A stretch of DNA of 64,000 bases from Chaetoceros tenuissimus (Eukaryota > Bacillariophyta > Thalassiosirophyceae > Chaetocerotales > Chaetocerotaceae). The stretch covers positions 62,001 to 126,000 of the forward strand of contig BLLK01000056.1 of the NCBI GenBank assembly GCA_021927905.1, read 5' to 3'. The notes under the pieces are model-generated. The model did not search any database. It was not told where the DNA came from and saw only the letters and a list, made by a program, of their open reading frames with translations. The translations under genes and the position numbers were made by a program. Positions within the stretch are counted from its first letter, which is position 1, and each line of letters begins with the position of its first letter. Positions 10,639 to 20,735 of this stretch are shown in pieces.

Positions 10639-10977
10639 ATTATTTGGGTTCTAAAAATGTGGGGCTAGCTTGGAGATAGATACGGGATGAATCACAATAT
10701 TGTTGTAATGTATGCCACTATTGTTCAGAGAATGAGACAGCGAAATGTATGCTACGTATTTTTAAGTATGTATATAATTCCACTTTGCTAAAGCTTTATT
10801 AAACATATGTAATGAGTGTTTAGAAAATTATAGCGTATGGTAGCGAGAATTGCTTAGTACTTTAGACTAACTTTTATTTATTTTTCTATTACCTTGTTTA
10901 TGCATTCTAGATGAATCAAAGCTTTAAAGATATAAGTCATTTTAAACGAAAATATATATCAAAAGCCTTTATAATAT
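10639..10977. other. 3' flank of carrier gene, duplicated downstream
   Basis: No gene. Words such as tgtatgccac...ttgttcagagaatga...atgtatgct recur after the pseudogene copy at 18.65-18.75 kb and again near 18.87-18.93 kb, showing that the 3' UTR was copied with the gene. Confidence 0.6.
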
Positions 10978-11147
10978 TCAAAATGTCAACATATTTAACC
11001 GCCGAACCAAGTTTGTTTCCCTTAGTCTCCCAGCATAAGGAATTACCTCAGTATTCCAAGGGATATAATTGTCGCGGAATAATTGGAGAGCTTCGATATC
11101 ACTGGCATCCAATTCGTCTTTCAATAACTCTATGAAAGGGTGTATAT

Positions 11148-13800
11148 CGACGAGAATGAAGCACAGATTGAGCTGCAACCTCATAATCTATTACTGGCAA
11201 AAGAAGTCATCAAACGATTAGGTCCACATGAAGGGGAAAAGTACCTTGGAGTACGAAATGCTATAAGCGGATCCAATAGGGACGAATTCAAAGCGCGTAA
11301 AGAGCAAGTAGCTGATATGGCAGGACGAGTGGCCACTTCCAACATTACAAGACAGCAAGCATACATGATACATTCGATCCAATATAAACCAGCAATAGTG
11401 TATCCACTACAGCATACCACATTTACAGACAAGCAATGTAAAACAATTCAAACGCCAATGGTAAATGCATTGTTACCAAAGATGGGATTCAACAGACACA
11501 TGCCAAGAGCAGTAGTCTTTGGTCCAAGTAGATATGGAGGTATAGAATTGATTACACTTGAGACAGAACAACTGGCAAGCCACTTGGATTCCTTGGTAAA
11601 GGACCTTCGTACAACTACATTACAATCCGAAGAGCGAAGCATAGTATTAGCAGCATATCAAAGGTACATGGGATGCGGTAAACACTTCCTTGAAAATGAC
11701 CCGAGTGACTGGCCATACAAACCAGTGAATAGCAAAACAACTTATATATGGAGCATGACGTGGAAACATGGAATAAGCATTCGTTCATCTCATTTCTGGG
11801 TACCACAGTCGAGTTTCAGCAACGATGAGGCTATTATGGATGGTATAGTGAGGGTTGCAAAAGCAAGAAGAGGCACAGCTCAACATCTATCAGATGACTG
11901 TATAGCAAATGCCAATACAGTCCAAATTTACTTGAGAGTACATTTTCTTAGCGATATGGTAGTGAATGGGAAAATAGACGAAGAAATATTTAGAGTGGAA
12001 CGAAGGAGAGATACAAGTGAAGTATATCCACAACAGGAGTACCCAAGTGCGAAAGCCATCAGTGATTGGAAAAGAGCTGTTAGAGCTGCATTCATATATG
12101 GAGACATGGGTATTGGTATTGATTTAACTGAGAGAGAAAGCAATGGAGAGAACATAGCAACTGATCTTCAAGAATACATACAGTCACAACCGCATTATGT
12201 ACGACAAATAATGGGACAGCAAAGTGAAGGATGGAGCAAGGAAGACACACAGGAAATTGTAAAGGCACTGCAAGAAGGACGAGTAGTGACGATATTTGGT
12301 GACGGATCAGTAAAGGAAGGACGAGGTAGCCATGCCTATCGCATCATACCACATGAAGATATTGAGCAGCAAAAAGGTAGCATCACGGCTGGAGCAGTAA
12401 CCAATGGCGATAGTAGATGGATAACGTCGCTCCGAACAGAACAGATGTCACAATTAGGAGCATTGTACGCACTATATGCAATTGCAGTTACTTCCGGAAT
12501 AGTAGAAACAACATCAACCTTCTTGTTCCGCTACGATAACCAAGAGAGCCTACGACGTATCAAACTAGTGGAGACATTCTATACTGATGCATCACCATTA
12601 GCAACTGACCATGATGTATGGGCCGAGATTGCTAGAGTATGTGAACAATTCCCAAATATAACAGTTGAAGAGTCGTGGGTGAAAGGTCACCAAGACGACG
12701 GAGACGAAGAAATTACACCAGAAGCGCAACATAATATTGATATGGACGCTTTGGCAGAACAACATCGGGAATCCACAGAGGTAATGCCATTGCCACCCTT
12801 CTTTGTCAGCGAAAAGGCTCAGATTCTATTAGGAGGAATACCAGTCACTCAAGGTTTCCACCAGCAACTACGTCTTCATCTACAGGGAGAGAAGTTGCAG
12901 AAGTATATAATGGGAAAAACAGGATGGTCCCAACATCAGTTTGATACAGTAAACTGGGAAGCATTAGAAAGATACATGAAGACAGTGGCACCAGGGAAAC
13001 GTACGAATATCATTAAAGCGCAACATGGATGGCACCACACATGCGAACGTGATGCTATGTTCAAAGAAACAAGCGACTTCCAGTCCAAACACACATCGAC
13101 ACTGTGCCCCTTTGGATGTGGAGAGAGTGATTACAGGTGGCATTTTTTGAGATGCGACAAGTCCCCTATAGCAGCAGAAGTTACACGAGAATTATCAAAA
13201 CTCAAGGCTATGTTTAAACGATACAAAGTCCAACGAGAGATGCAGAGCATTTTGCTTCAACGAATCAAAGCGACACTCCAGCGGCAACGACTCACACCAA
13301 TGCAATTACATGATAGCACAGATCCAGTACTCCAGGCAGCACTTGACGAGCAAGATGTGCTTGGATGGGACCAGTTCTTGCTGGGAAGGCAATCGAAGCG
13401 ATGGGAGGAGGTACAGCAGAAAGAGTATTCGAGGCTGGCATCACAGCTACCTAAAAACTCGAAGCTACCGGCACATTATAAAGCAACAGTATTCTCAAAA
13501 ATGCTGATACAAGAATCAACGTATATAGCCCTCAACAGATGGCAAGTTCACAACGAGGTGGCGCATACAGCCATCACAGCGAAAGAATACATACGTGATA
13601 GAGACAAAGCAAAGAAAAAGATACAGAAATTACTTGCAGAGAGTAGACCAGACCACATAGCTTTTACCCGCCAAATACCAGTTACAACGGAGTCATTATT
13701 GTCACAACCTCTAGATCGAATGAGAGATTGGATCGCGACATGGACAGCGACGAAGGCATACCTTGCACCGTCACTGATCACAACATATACAACAACATAA
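11148..13800 (+). pseudogene. Retrotransposon ORF remnant: RT thumb, RNase H, zinc finger
   Basis: The frame stays open to TAA at 13800 and equals residues 915-1798 of the fuller copy, so the endonuclease and all RT catalytic motifs are lost. It keeps the RNase H segment (FGDGS, RTEQMSQLGALYAL, RYDNQES, VKGHQDD, NIDMDALA) and the C-terminal CPFGCG...HFLRC finger. Only a few substitutions separate it from the other copy (e.g. VNSK/VHSK, VQIY/VRIY, LPKN/LSKN), so insertion was recent. It has no proper start: the frame runs in from the target duplication through a GTG. Confidence 0.9.
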
Positions 13801-13895
13801 TCTTCTTTCCTTTTCATCCACCCTCACGGGCCGATGTAATGATGTTGATGCTCAATAGCGTAGTGATTAATATCAGTAAAGATTTTCTTATTATT
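11148..13895 (+). mobile_element. 5'-truncated non-LTR retrotransposon copy
   Basis: 2748 bp ending in TTTTCTTATTATT and flanked by a 16-bp duplication, atgaaagggtgtatat, at 11132-11147 and 13896-13911. The sequence matches the 3' half of the larger element at 43925-49428 almost base for base, including the 3' UTR. Truncation at the 5' end and a long target duplication are the signature of target-primed reverse transcription. Confidence 0.93.
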
Positions 13896-14830
13896 ATGAA
13901 AGGGTGTATATATTGAGGTATTGAGGCAAATGATTTTTGACCGAATAATCCAATATGCGAAAGTTTCTCGAGGATATGGCTTGATGCGGCATGTCATTGT
14001 GAATCGGATAACCATTATCAATTGCAAATTTTAATGTAGAAAGATGTCCATATCTAGCTGCATGGTAACTTGTCCTTTCATCCATTGGTGTAGAATGATT
14101 GAGCAACTATTGATAGGCCTTGAATCACTGTCTCTCCGTGTTACGCCCACATTTGAGACATCTATATACAGACTATAATCTGAAGGGCAATTATTTTCAA
14201 AACTAATAGGCGAGAAATGCAATATCTCTATCTGCTACAGCGTATCTGGCTGAACGTTTAACTGTTCCAAGGGCATCCGTTCTCCGTTGCTCATTTAATG
14301 CCTCGAGCAGCATCATGGAAGTAAAATCGTTCGTCCAAAGAAATATTATTCTGACGTGACTATTTCAGAGCATTTAGTGCTACTTCTTTGCTCTTACCTA
14401 ACATGGGATATGCACATACGAGTTGACAAAGACTTGCTCTTCCTCTGAGATAAAATCTGCATAATGTTCTTTGCTTCAAAATATCACCAAGCTCTCCACG
14501 ACCTCTTGCAGGTAACTAGCTATGATATCAATTTCGCCTTCACCGAACATTTCTTTTGCATACATCCAATGTGAAGTACTATCATGGTGTTTTCTACAAC
14601 CTCTTTGAAGAAACCCAATCTATAATTAAAATCTATTCCTTCATTGTGTGTAAATATTGAATCACATCCAAATATGGCCATTGACTACAATTTTGAGCAT
14701 GGACAGACAGTCGGTACATCATGATGTATGGTAGTAACTCTGCCTTTGACATCGTTACTGATAGTGAGCCGGCCGAACCAGAACTGTGTAAGTACTGCAC
14801 CTGATAGTTGACATATCTCATGAGACAAAA

Positions 14831-15069
14831 AGCCTAATTGACAGAGTCTATGATACTAAGACACAGTTTGACATGTCATCGAAGATGTCTCGGGCATGCT
14901 CGCTACTCGTAGAAATTACGAGTACTACATTAATCGGAAAGAGTCGTTCGAACTTTTATGGCACTTTGGACTTTTTGTTTTATTAACATAACAAAGCCAA
15001 GTCAAAAACCAAAAAACCTAGATAAGAACTTGAATAGATTAGAAGGAACAAATCATTCAACAACCTAAA
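14831..15069. promoter_or_regulatory. Probable promoter region of the beta-propeller gene
   Basis: 240 bp without coding content ahead of the ATG at 15070; AT-rich, ending in an A-rich leader. No specific motif is claimed. Confidence 0.35.
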
Positions 15070-17313
15070 ATGATTAAAAAAGGAGATGACAACTCTCTTC
15101 CACCAGCCAACAAAGACAAAGCTTTACAGGATGCAGAAGCTCCTCCTCTTCAAGAACATGAAGAAGAACTTTCCAATGAAATGAATTTTGAGGAAGATGC
15201 GACACCACCGCCTCGCGATCAAAATAAACAAACATCCCGTCCTTTCAATATGAAAAAAGCAGGAGCTGTCGTACTATTTGTTGGATGCCTTGCAGCACTC
15301 ATTGGGGGTTTGTTGGCAAGACCGACACCATCTTCAACTACTACGGAACCTCCTTCTTTACTTGTTGAATGGTTGAAGTTGGGCCAAGACATTGATGATG
15401 AATTTTTTTTTGACAAGTCAGATTATGCAGTATCTTTATCATCAGATGGCAATACTGTCGCGATTGGGAAAAATGGAAATGATGGCAACGGATCTGACTC
15501 TGGTCATGTACGTGTGTATCGCTTCAACGATAAGTTGTCATCGCCAACATGGATTCAATTGGGCGATGATATCGACGGTGAAAATGCTGGTGACAAGTCA
15601 GGTGCAGCAGTATCTCTTTCATCAGATGGTAATACTGTCGCGATTGGAGCACTTTACTCTGGCCTACGTGTATATCGTTTAGATGATAAGTTGTCATCAC
15701 CAACATGGATCCAAGTGGGTGATGACATCGATGGCGAAAATGCTGATGATAGGTTAGGTGCAGCAGTATCTCTTTCATCTGATGGCAATACTGTCGCGAT
15801 TGGAGCTCGTGAAAATTATTATAATGGATATGATTCTGGTCATGTACGTGTGTATCGCTTTAATGATAAGTTGTCATCGCCAACATGGATCCAAGTGGGT
15901 GATGACATCGATGGTGAAAATGCTAATGACAGATCAGGTTGGTCAGTATCTCTTTCATCAGATGGTAATACTATCGCGATTGGAGCACCTGGAAATGCTG
16001 TCAATGGACGTTTCTCTGGCCATGTACGTGTTTATCGTTTAGATGATAAGTTGTCATCACCAACATGGATCCAAGTGGGTGATGACATCGATGGTGAAAA
16101 TGCTGAGGATAGGTCAGGTGCAGCAGTATCTCTTTCAGCAGATGGCAAGATAGTTGCAATTGGAGCACCTTACAATGCTGGCAACGGAATTTATTCTGGC
16201 CATGTCCGTGTGTATCGCTTTAATGATAAGTTGTCATCGCCAACATGGATCCAAGTGGGTGATGACATCGATGGTGAAGATGTTGTTGACCAGTCAGGTT
16301 GGTCAGTATCTCTTTCATCAGATGGTAATACTATCGCGATTGGAGCACCTGGAAATGCTGTCAATGGACGTTTCTCTGGCCATGTACGTGTTTATCGTTT
16401 AGATGATAAGTTGTCATCACCAACATGGATCCAAGTGGGTGATGACATCGATGGTGAAAATGCTGAGGATAGGTCAGGTGCAGCAGTATCTCTTTCAGCA
16501 GATGGCAAGATAGTTGCAATTGGAGCACCTTACAATGCTGGCAACGGAATTTATTCTGGCCATGTCCGTGTGTATCGCTTTAATGATAAGTTGTCATCGC
16601 CAACATGGATCCAAGTGGGTGATGACATCGATGGTGAAGATGTTGTTGACCAGTCAGGTTGGTCAGTATCTCTTTCATCAGATGGTAATACTATCGCGAT
16701 TGGAGCACCTGGAAATGCTGTCAATGGACGTTTCTCTGGCCATGTACGTGTTTATCGTTTAGATGATAAGTTGTCATCACCAACATGGATCCAAGTGGGT
16801 GATGACATCGATGGTGAAAATGCTGAGGATAGGTCAGGTGCAGCAGTATCTCTTTCAGCAGATGGCAAGATAGTTGCAATTGGAGCACCTTACAATGCTG
16901 GCAACGGAATTTATTCTGGCCATGTCCGTGTGTATCGCTTTAATGATAAGTTGTCATCGCCAACATGGATCCAAGTGGGTGATGACATCGATGGTGAAGA
17001 TGTTGTTGACCAGTCAGGTTGGTCAGTATCTCTTTCATCAGATGGTAATACAGTCGCGATTGGAGCATATGGAAATGATGGCAACGGATCTGACTCTGGA
17101 CATGTACGTGTTTATCGTTTAGATGATAATTTGTCATCACCAGAATGGATCCAATTGGGCAATGACATCGATGGTGAAAATGCTTGTGATAACTCAGGTC
17201 AAGCAGTATCTCTTTCATCAGATGGTACTACTGTAGCGATTGGAGCACCTTGGAATGCTGGCAACGGAGATTACTCTGGTCATGTACGTTTGTATCGGTT
17301 TGATACTGAATAA
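15070..17313 (+). CDS. Type II membrane protein with FG-GAP-like beta-propeller repeats
   Basis: 747 residues. The N-terminus is acidic and cytosolic (about 1-60); one transmembrane anchor follows (about 64-85, AGAVVLFVGCLAALIGGLLA), so the repeats face outside or into the lumen. Eleven repeats of about 60 residues carry the pattern WIQxGDDIDGE...xSxxAVSLSSDGNTVAIGA...NGxxSGHVRVYR. The D-I-D-G-E loop is like the calcium loops of integrin-type FG-GAP blades. The second repeat is short, lacking the NGxxSGH part. Repeats 4-9 come from a perfectly repeated 360-bp unit. Family members in diatoms are thought to be surface or adhesion proteins; the function here is unknown. It has no introns. Confidence 0.8.
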   Translation: MIKKGDDNSLPPANKDKALQDAEAPPLQEHEEELSNEMNFEEDATPPPRDQNKQTSRPFNMKKAGAVVLFVGCLAALIGGLLARPTPSSTTTEPPSLLVEWLKLGQDIDDEFFFDKSDYAVSLSSDGNTVAIGKNGNDGNGSDSGHVRVYRFNDKLSSPTWIQLGDDIDGENAGDKSGAAVSLSSDGNTVAIGALYSGLRVYRLDDKLSSPTWIQVGDDIDGENADDRLGAAVSLSSDGNTVAIGARENYYNGYDSGHVRVYRFNDKLSSPTWIQVGDDIDGENANDRSGWSVSLSSDGNTIAIGAPGNAVNGRFSGHVRVYRLDDKLSSPTWIQVGDDIDGENAEDRSGAAVSLSADGKIVAIGAPYNAGNGIYSGHVRVYRFNDKLSSPTWIQVGDDIDGEDVVDQSGWSVSLSSDGNTIAIGAPGNAVNGRFSGHVRVYRLDDKLSSPTWIQVGDDIDGENAEDRSGAAVSLSADGKIVAIGAPYNAGNGIYSGHVRVYRFNDKLSSPTWIQVGDDIDGEDVVDQSGWSVSLSSDGNTIAIGAPGNAVNGRFSGHVRVYRLDDKLSSPTWIQVGDDIDGENAEDRSGAAVSLSADGKIVAIGAPYNAGNGIYSGHVRVYRFNDKLSSPTWIQVGDDIDGEDVVDQSGWSVSLSSDGNTVAIGAYGNDGNGSDSGHVRVYRLDDNLSSPEWIQLGNDIDGENACDNSGQAVSLSSDGTTVAIGAPWNAGNGDYSGHVRLYRFDTE
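15961..17040 (+). repeat. Three perfect 360-bp coding repeats (two blades each)
   Basis: 15961-16320, 16321-16680 and 16681-17040 are identical base for base; identity extends slightly beyond both ends. The unit encodes two alternating blades (PGNAVNGRF and PYNAGNGIY types). Lack of any silent difference means very recent unequal exchange or gene conversion, or an assembly-sensitive array. Confidence 0.95.
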
Positions 17314-17810
17314 AATAAATTTACAAATAAATATCGTTTTTTAATGTTGGTGTTCTCGAAATAACAGCCATTTCTAGTTTTTGTTTTTTAGATTTTTAGA
17401 CCTTGCTTCTTAGAAAATGTATGCGTTTATTGAATCAAATTGTCAGCATCATCATAGAAAAGATTGGTCTCAACAGAAATAAGTTCCAGTGCTTTCATGG
17501 ATGTTTTGAAAAATTGTTTTAGATTGAAAATTGAAAATCAAATAGATAAAATCTTACAACGGATGGTTTTTGTAATTTTATTCCTCATTCCCGTATAGTC
17601 TCAGTATGCATTAGTACGTACAAATACTATTTTTGGGAAGGGCTCACTGATGCTTAATCCTTTCCACCAAAACAAAGTAACAGTGTAACAACAGCAACTA
17701 ACATGTTTTGTTCACACATTCTAATACATCTTGCTTGATATTTCACTTATTTGCATCTTTCCGAAGTAGTTCCAGAACATAATGATGATCATGTGTGATA
17801 GCTACAAAAT
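17314..17810. other. Intergenic, no gene seen
   Basis: AT-rich sequence between the beta-propeller gene and the carrier pseudogene; no coding frame or clear repeat. Confidence 0.6.
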
Positions 17811-18574
17811 TGTTCCATTCTGAAAAATATCATTCGGAGAGCTGTGCGTCTTGAGGAGGGTAGCATCGTCGGATCTATTAGGTGGAACTGTATTGGAAAA
17901 TATCAAGAAATGTAGAGTCACAGTCAGTTCTCAAAATGCGTTCGAGGCATGTAAAGATATTATAAGGGGTGCTCTCATGGGAGGAATCTTTTTAGCAGCA
18001 AATCAAGCTACTAAATCAGAATGGGTGCGATGGTCCTAATCTAGCTGCACTTTGTGGTGGGATTGTTGGTGGTGTAGCTCAAAGTATTATCATGACTCCG
18101 ACTGGATTATTGTTTACGAGTTTGAATGTGAATAAATCCAAACCGGGTCATGAACACGATACTGCAATCAGTTTGGCAAAGGATATTGTTGCAAAGCAAG
18201 GTGTACAAGGATTATTTGTGGGGATTGCACCGATGGCAGTGAGACAAGCCTCGAATTGGTCCAGTCGTTCTTTGTTTACTGAATTGTGTAGAGCGAATTT
18301 ACAATTGTCAAGATTTGGTCAGATGGGTGAAATTGGATCGGGGATCATTGGTGGACTTGGCAGTTGTTGGAATACACCAATTGAAACTGTGAGAGTTTTG
18401 ATGCAACGGGATTATAGTTTAGGTGTAGAGCCAAAGACGTTTGGAGGTTATGTCGAAGAAGAAATGGAAAAGGGAGGTGTGCCTGCTTTGTTTCGGGGTG
18501 TTACTCCTCGAGCTTGTCAAGCAGTATGGCAAACTGTGTTTATGGTGGTGGTACCAAATCTTTTGGGGTTCTAA
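17811..18574 (+). pseudogene. Broken second copy of the carrier-family gene
   Basis: Homologous to 9810-10638, starting at the shared words caaaattgttccattctgaaaa. The signal peptide and first ~85 codons are missing. Frame is lost near 'gagctgtgcg', the stretch encoding GGIWNLWTGTPSR is deleted, and a further shift around 18030 gives a stop before the intact C-terminal 160 codons (MTPTGLLFTSL...VPNLLGF). The intact part is about 95% identical in protein, so decay is recent. The 3' UTR is also copied. Confidence 0.88.
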
Positions 18575-18981
18575 ATAAATATATAGAGCTAGTTTTAGGT
18601 AGATGTGTGTTAATATCTTGATGTTATACCGTGATTACATAATTGCAATGTATGTATGCCACATTGTTCAGCCAGAGAATGAAAGTACAGTGAAATGTAC
18701 GCTATGGATCCATACGTATAAAATTCCAATTTGCTTTTGAGCTTTGTACAATATTTGTAATGAATGTTAAGAAAATTATAGCCTATGGGGTTCTTAATTA
18801 GCTAGTTTTGAGCTAGCTTTGGAAAATGGTTTGATGTTTGAGAATATATGTCTGGGGATAGTAGTAATGTGTGTCGCTGTCGTTCAGAGAATGAATGGAT
18901 AGTAAATTGTATGCTATGGCTCTTTATATTTGTAGCTCCATTTTGTAAACGCTATTAATTTACATGTAAGAATATGCTCCA

Positions 18982-20010
18982 TTACTTCTTTCGCCGTTTT
19001 TCCTTCATTGCAAGTTCATAATGAAGATTCCAGATGCTGCTCATTGTCAAAGCAGTCAAGGTGACTGTGTACGGTGAAAATAACATGGTTTCTCCAAACC
19101 TTCCTTTGTCTGATGCAACAGGCTTCATCCAACTCTTTCCATCATTATGGTACTTATAGTTAGACCAGTTCGCATCGAGCCTGTTCCTTAGCGAAGAGAT
19201 CTTTAAACCCTTCTCTGCCTGTCCCCATGTCCATTCACCGGATTCACAGATTTGTTTACGTGTAAAATTGTCTTTGCTAAAGCAATGGCAACAAATGGAT
19301 TTTTCTATATGATCCGCACTATAAGAACGGAAAGATCCAGTTTCACGGAAAAAGAACATACCAAGTCGTTTTTCATCCCTACATTTATAGCATAACTTTT
19401 TCTGTAGCAATTCCAATAATTTGACAGACCCTAATTTCTTTTTTGCATTTGCAGGAGATATTTTGTCTTTGTTTTGGTTGAAAAGTTGGGCATCAACTGC
19501 TCCAACCTCTTCTTTAAAGTCTTCACTTGCCTGTTGCAACAGTCGATCAATTTCATTACTAGCTTCAATCTCTTCCGGGGAATCCTCCTTCTTCTTCTTT
19601 TTCGCCGCGGGTTTCTTCTTACTTTGTTTCGTTGCTGCACTTTTCGGGTCTTTTACGTCAGACTTGTTCTCATCTTCTTTTTTTACAAACAAATCTCGGC
19701 GACCACCATCACTAGAGCCAACTTGAATTGGACGTATTGTTGAACTGCAAATATTATTTGGTATTTTCAAATCGTTATCTTCAGTTTTGACCCTTTTCTT
19801 TTCAGTACTACTATGGTCGTCATAACCATCGCCATCCTTTCTTTTTTGTTTCTTGATCGTGGTGTCATCTGTAGTGTTCTTTTCAGCAACAATCTGATCA
19901 TCTTCGTCTTCATGTTGTTCTTCTACTTCTTTATAGGAAGTAACTTTAGCTACAGCTCTACTACGTGAAGAGCGACGTAGAGTCCGTTGGTCAGTTATTG
20001 CACTCTTCAT
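18982..20010 (-). CDS. Basic, Lys-rich nuclear-type protein with Cys pairs
   Basis: 342 residues, intronless, in divergent orientation to the exonuclease gene at 20736. Residues 1-165 are low-complexity and charged, with several KKKRK-like nuclear signals (KKQKRK, KKPAAKKKKK). The C-terminal half is folded-looking and holds Cys pairs CYKC (about 207-210) and CCHC (about 239-242) about 28 residues apart, plausibly one zinc site, then a Trp-rich segment (GEWTWGQAEKG, NWSNYKYH). I do not recognise the family. Nuclear nucleic-acid binding is an inference from composition only. Confidence 0.65.
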   Translation of the reverse strand: MKSAITDQRTLRRSSRSRAVAKVTSYKEVEEQHEDEDDQIVAEKNTTDDTTIKKQKRKDGDGYDDHSSTEKKRVKTEDNDLKIPNNICSSTIRPIQVGSSDGGRRDLFVKKEDENKSDVKDPKSAATKQSKKKPAAKKKKKEDSPEEIEASNEIDRLLQQASEDFKEEVGAVDAQLFNQNKDKISPANAKKKLGSVKLLELLQKKLCYKCRDEKRLGMFFFRETGSFRSYSADHIEKSICCHCFSKDNFTRKQICESGEWTWGQAEKGLKISSLRNRLDANWSNYKYHNDGKSWMKPVASDKGRFGETMLFSPYTVTLTALTMSSIWNLHYELAMKEKRRKK

Positions 20011-20735
20011 ATTACAAAAGTAAAGATAAAGTGAAGATGGTTTGGTTGTGTCACTACTGAATATGATGAATCAAAAGAATAGCCAGTTCCGTTGAAAATG
20101 TATTGTTTTGTATTTTTCATGTATCTTGCGAATCTTAATGTTCGGTTGGTAGATTATGGGAACCCGAAGATCTGAGTCGAGTCCCATTTTCATTTTCATT
20201 TTCTTCAAACTTTTTTTATCAAAAGAAAAAGAAATACTTTCAATCTGTGTGCAGATTTGAAACTTGCATGGCTTTACAAAAGTCTTTATCTTCTTAAGCC
20301 AACCTGTTGCCATAGATGTTGGACTCACACGATAGGGAATTCTTTCAACCCACTCTACGCATGGGCAACATTAAACCGTGACACATAACCATTTCAAAAT
20401 TCCTTCTTTGTCCCTAGATAGATGCAAATATTATGCTTCTAGTCACGAAATAACTTCTCAGATAAAGAATGTAAACTTTAAATATTTTTTTCCTTTCTTT
20501 TTTGGTCGTTTTGTTTTTATATCCAATGTCGTCCTAAAAAGCCTTGTCAATCTTGGCTAAATAGGTACAGATGTGTGTCAATCGAGTCCCATCTTGAAAA
20601 AGATTTTGGCGAGGCTCATTCAACGTATTGTATACACTCACCACACAAACTCATATGTGAAAAGAACAATAGAGAAATCTTTTGGTCCAATCTATTTATA
20701 TTTATCAATTTATATCATTTCAATTACCAACAAGC
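20011..20735. promoter_or_regulatory. Shared upstream region of divergent genes
   Basis: 725 bp between two divergent start codons. A minus-strand open frame of 85 codons (20071-20328) has no recognisable content and I do not call it. No clear repeat; promoters for both genes must lie here. Confidence 0.4.

Larger units (their letters stand above)
10978..14830 (-). pseudogene. Ankyrin-repeat protein relic split by a retrotransposon
   Basis: Minus-strand pieces on both sides of the retrotransposon resemble diatom ankyrin-repeat proteins: YHAARYGHLSTLKFAIDNGYP (14.0-14.1 kb), a CSQWPYLDVIQYLHTMKE repeat tail (14.63-14.72 kb) and ELDASDIEALQLFRDNYIPWN (11.05-11.13 kb). Frames change repeatedly and stops interrupt, so it is a pseudogene. 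The retrotransposon at 11148-13895 duplicated atgaaagggtgtatat when it inserted; removing it rejoins the two halves. The exact ends of the relic are uncertain. Confidence 0.55.

Noticed and set aside
15524-17218. Repeated 82-96-codon frames within the beta-propeller gene
   Set aside because: Frame-shifted shadows of the repeated coding sequence.
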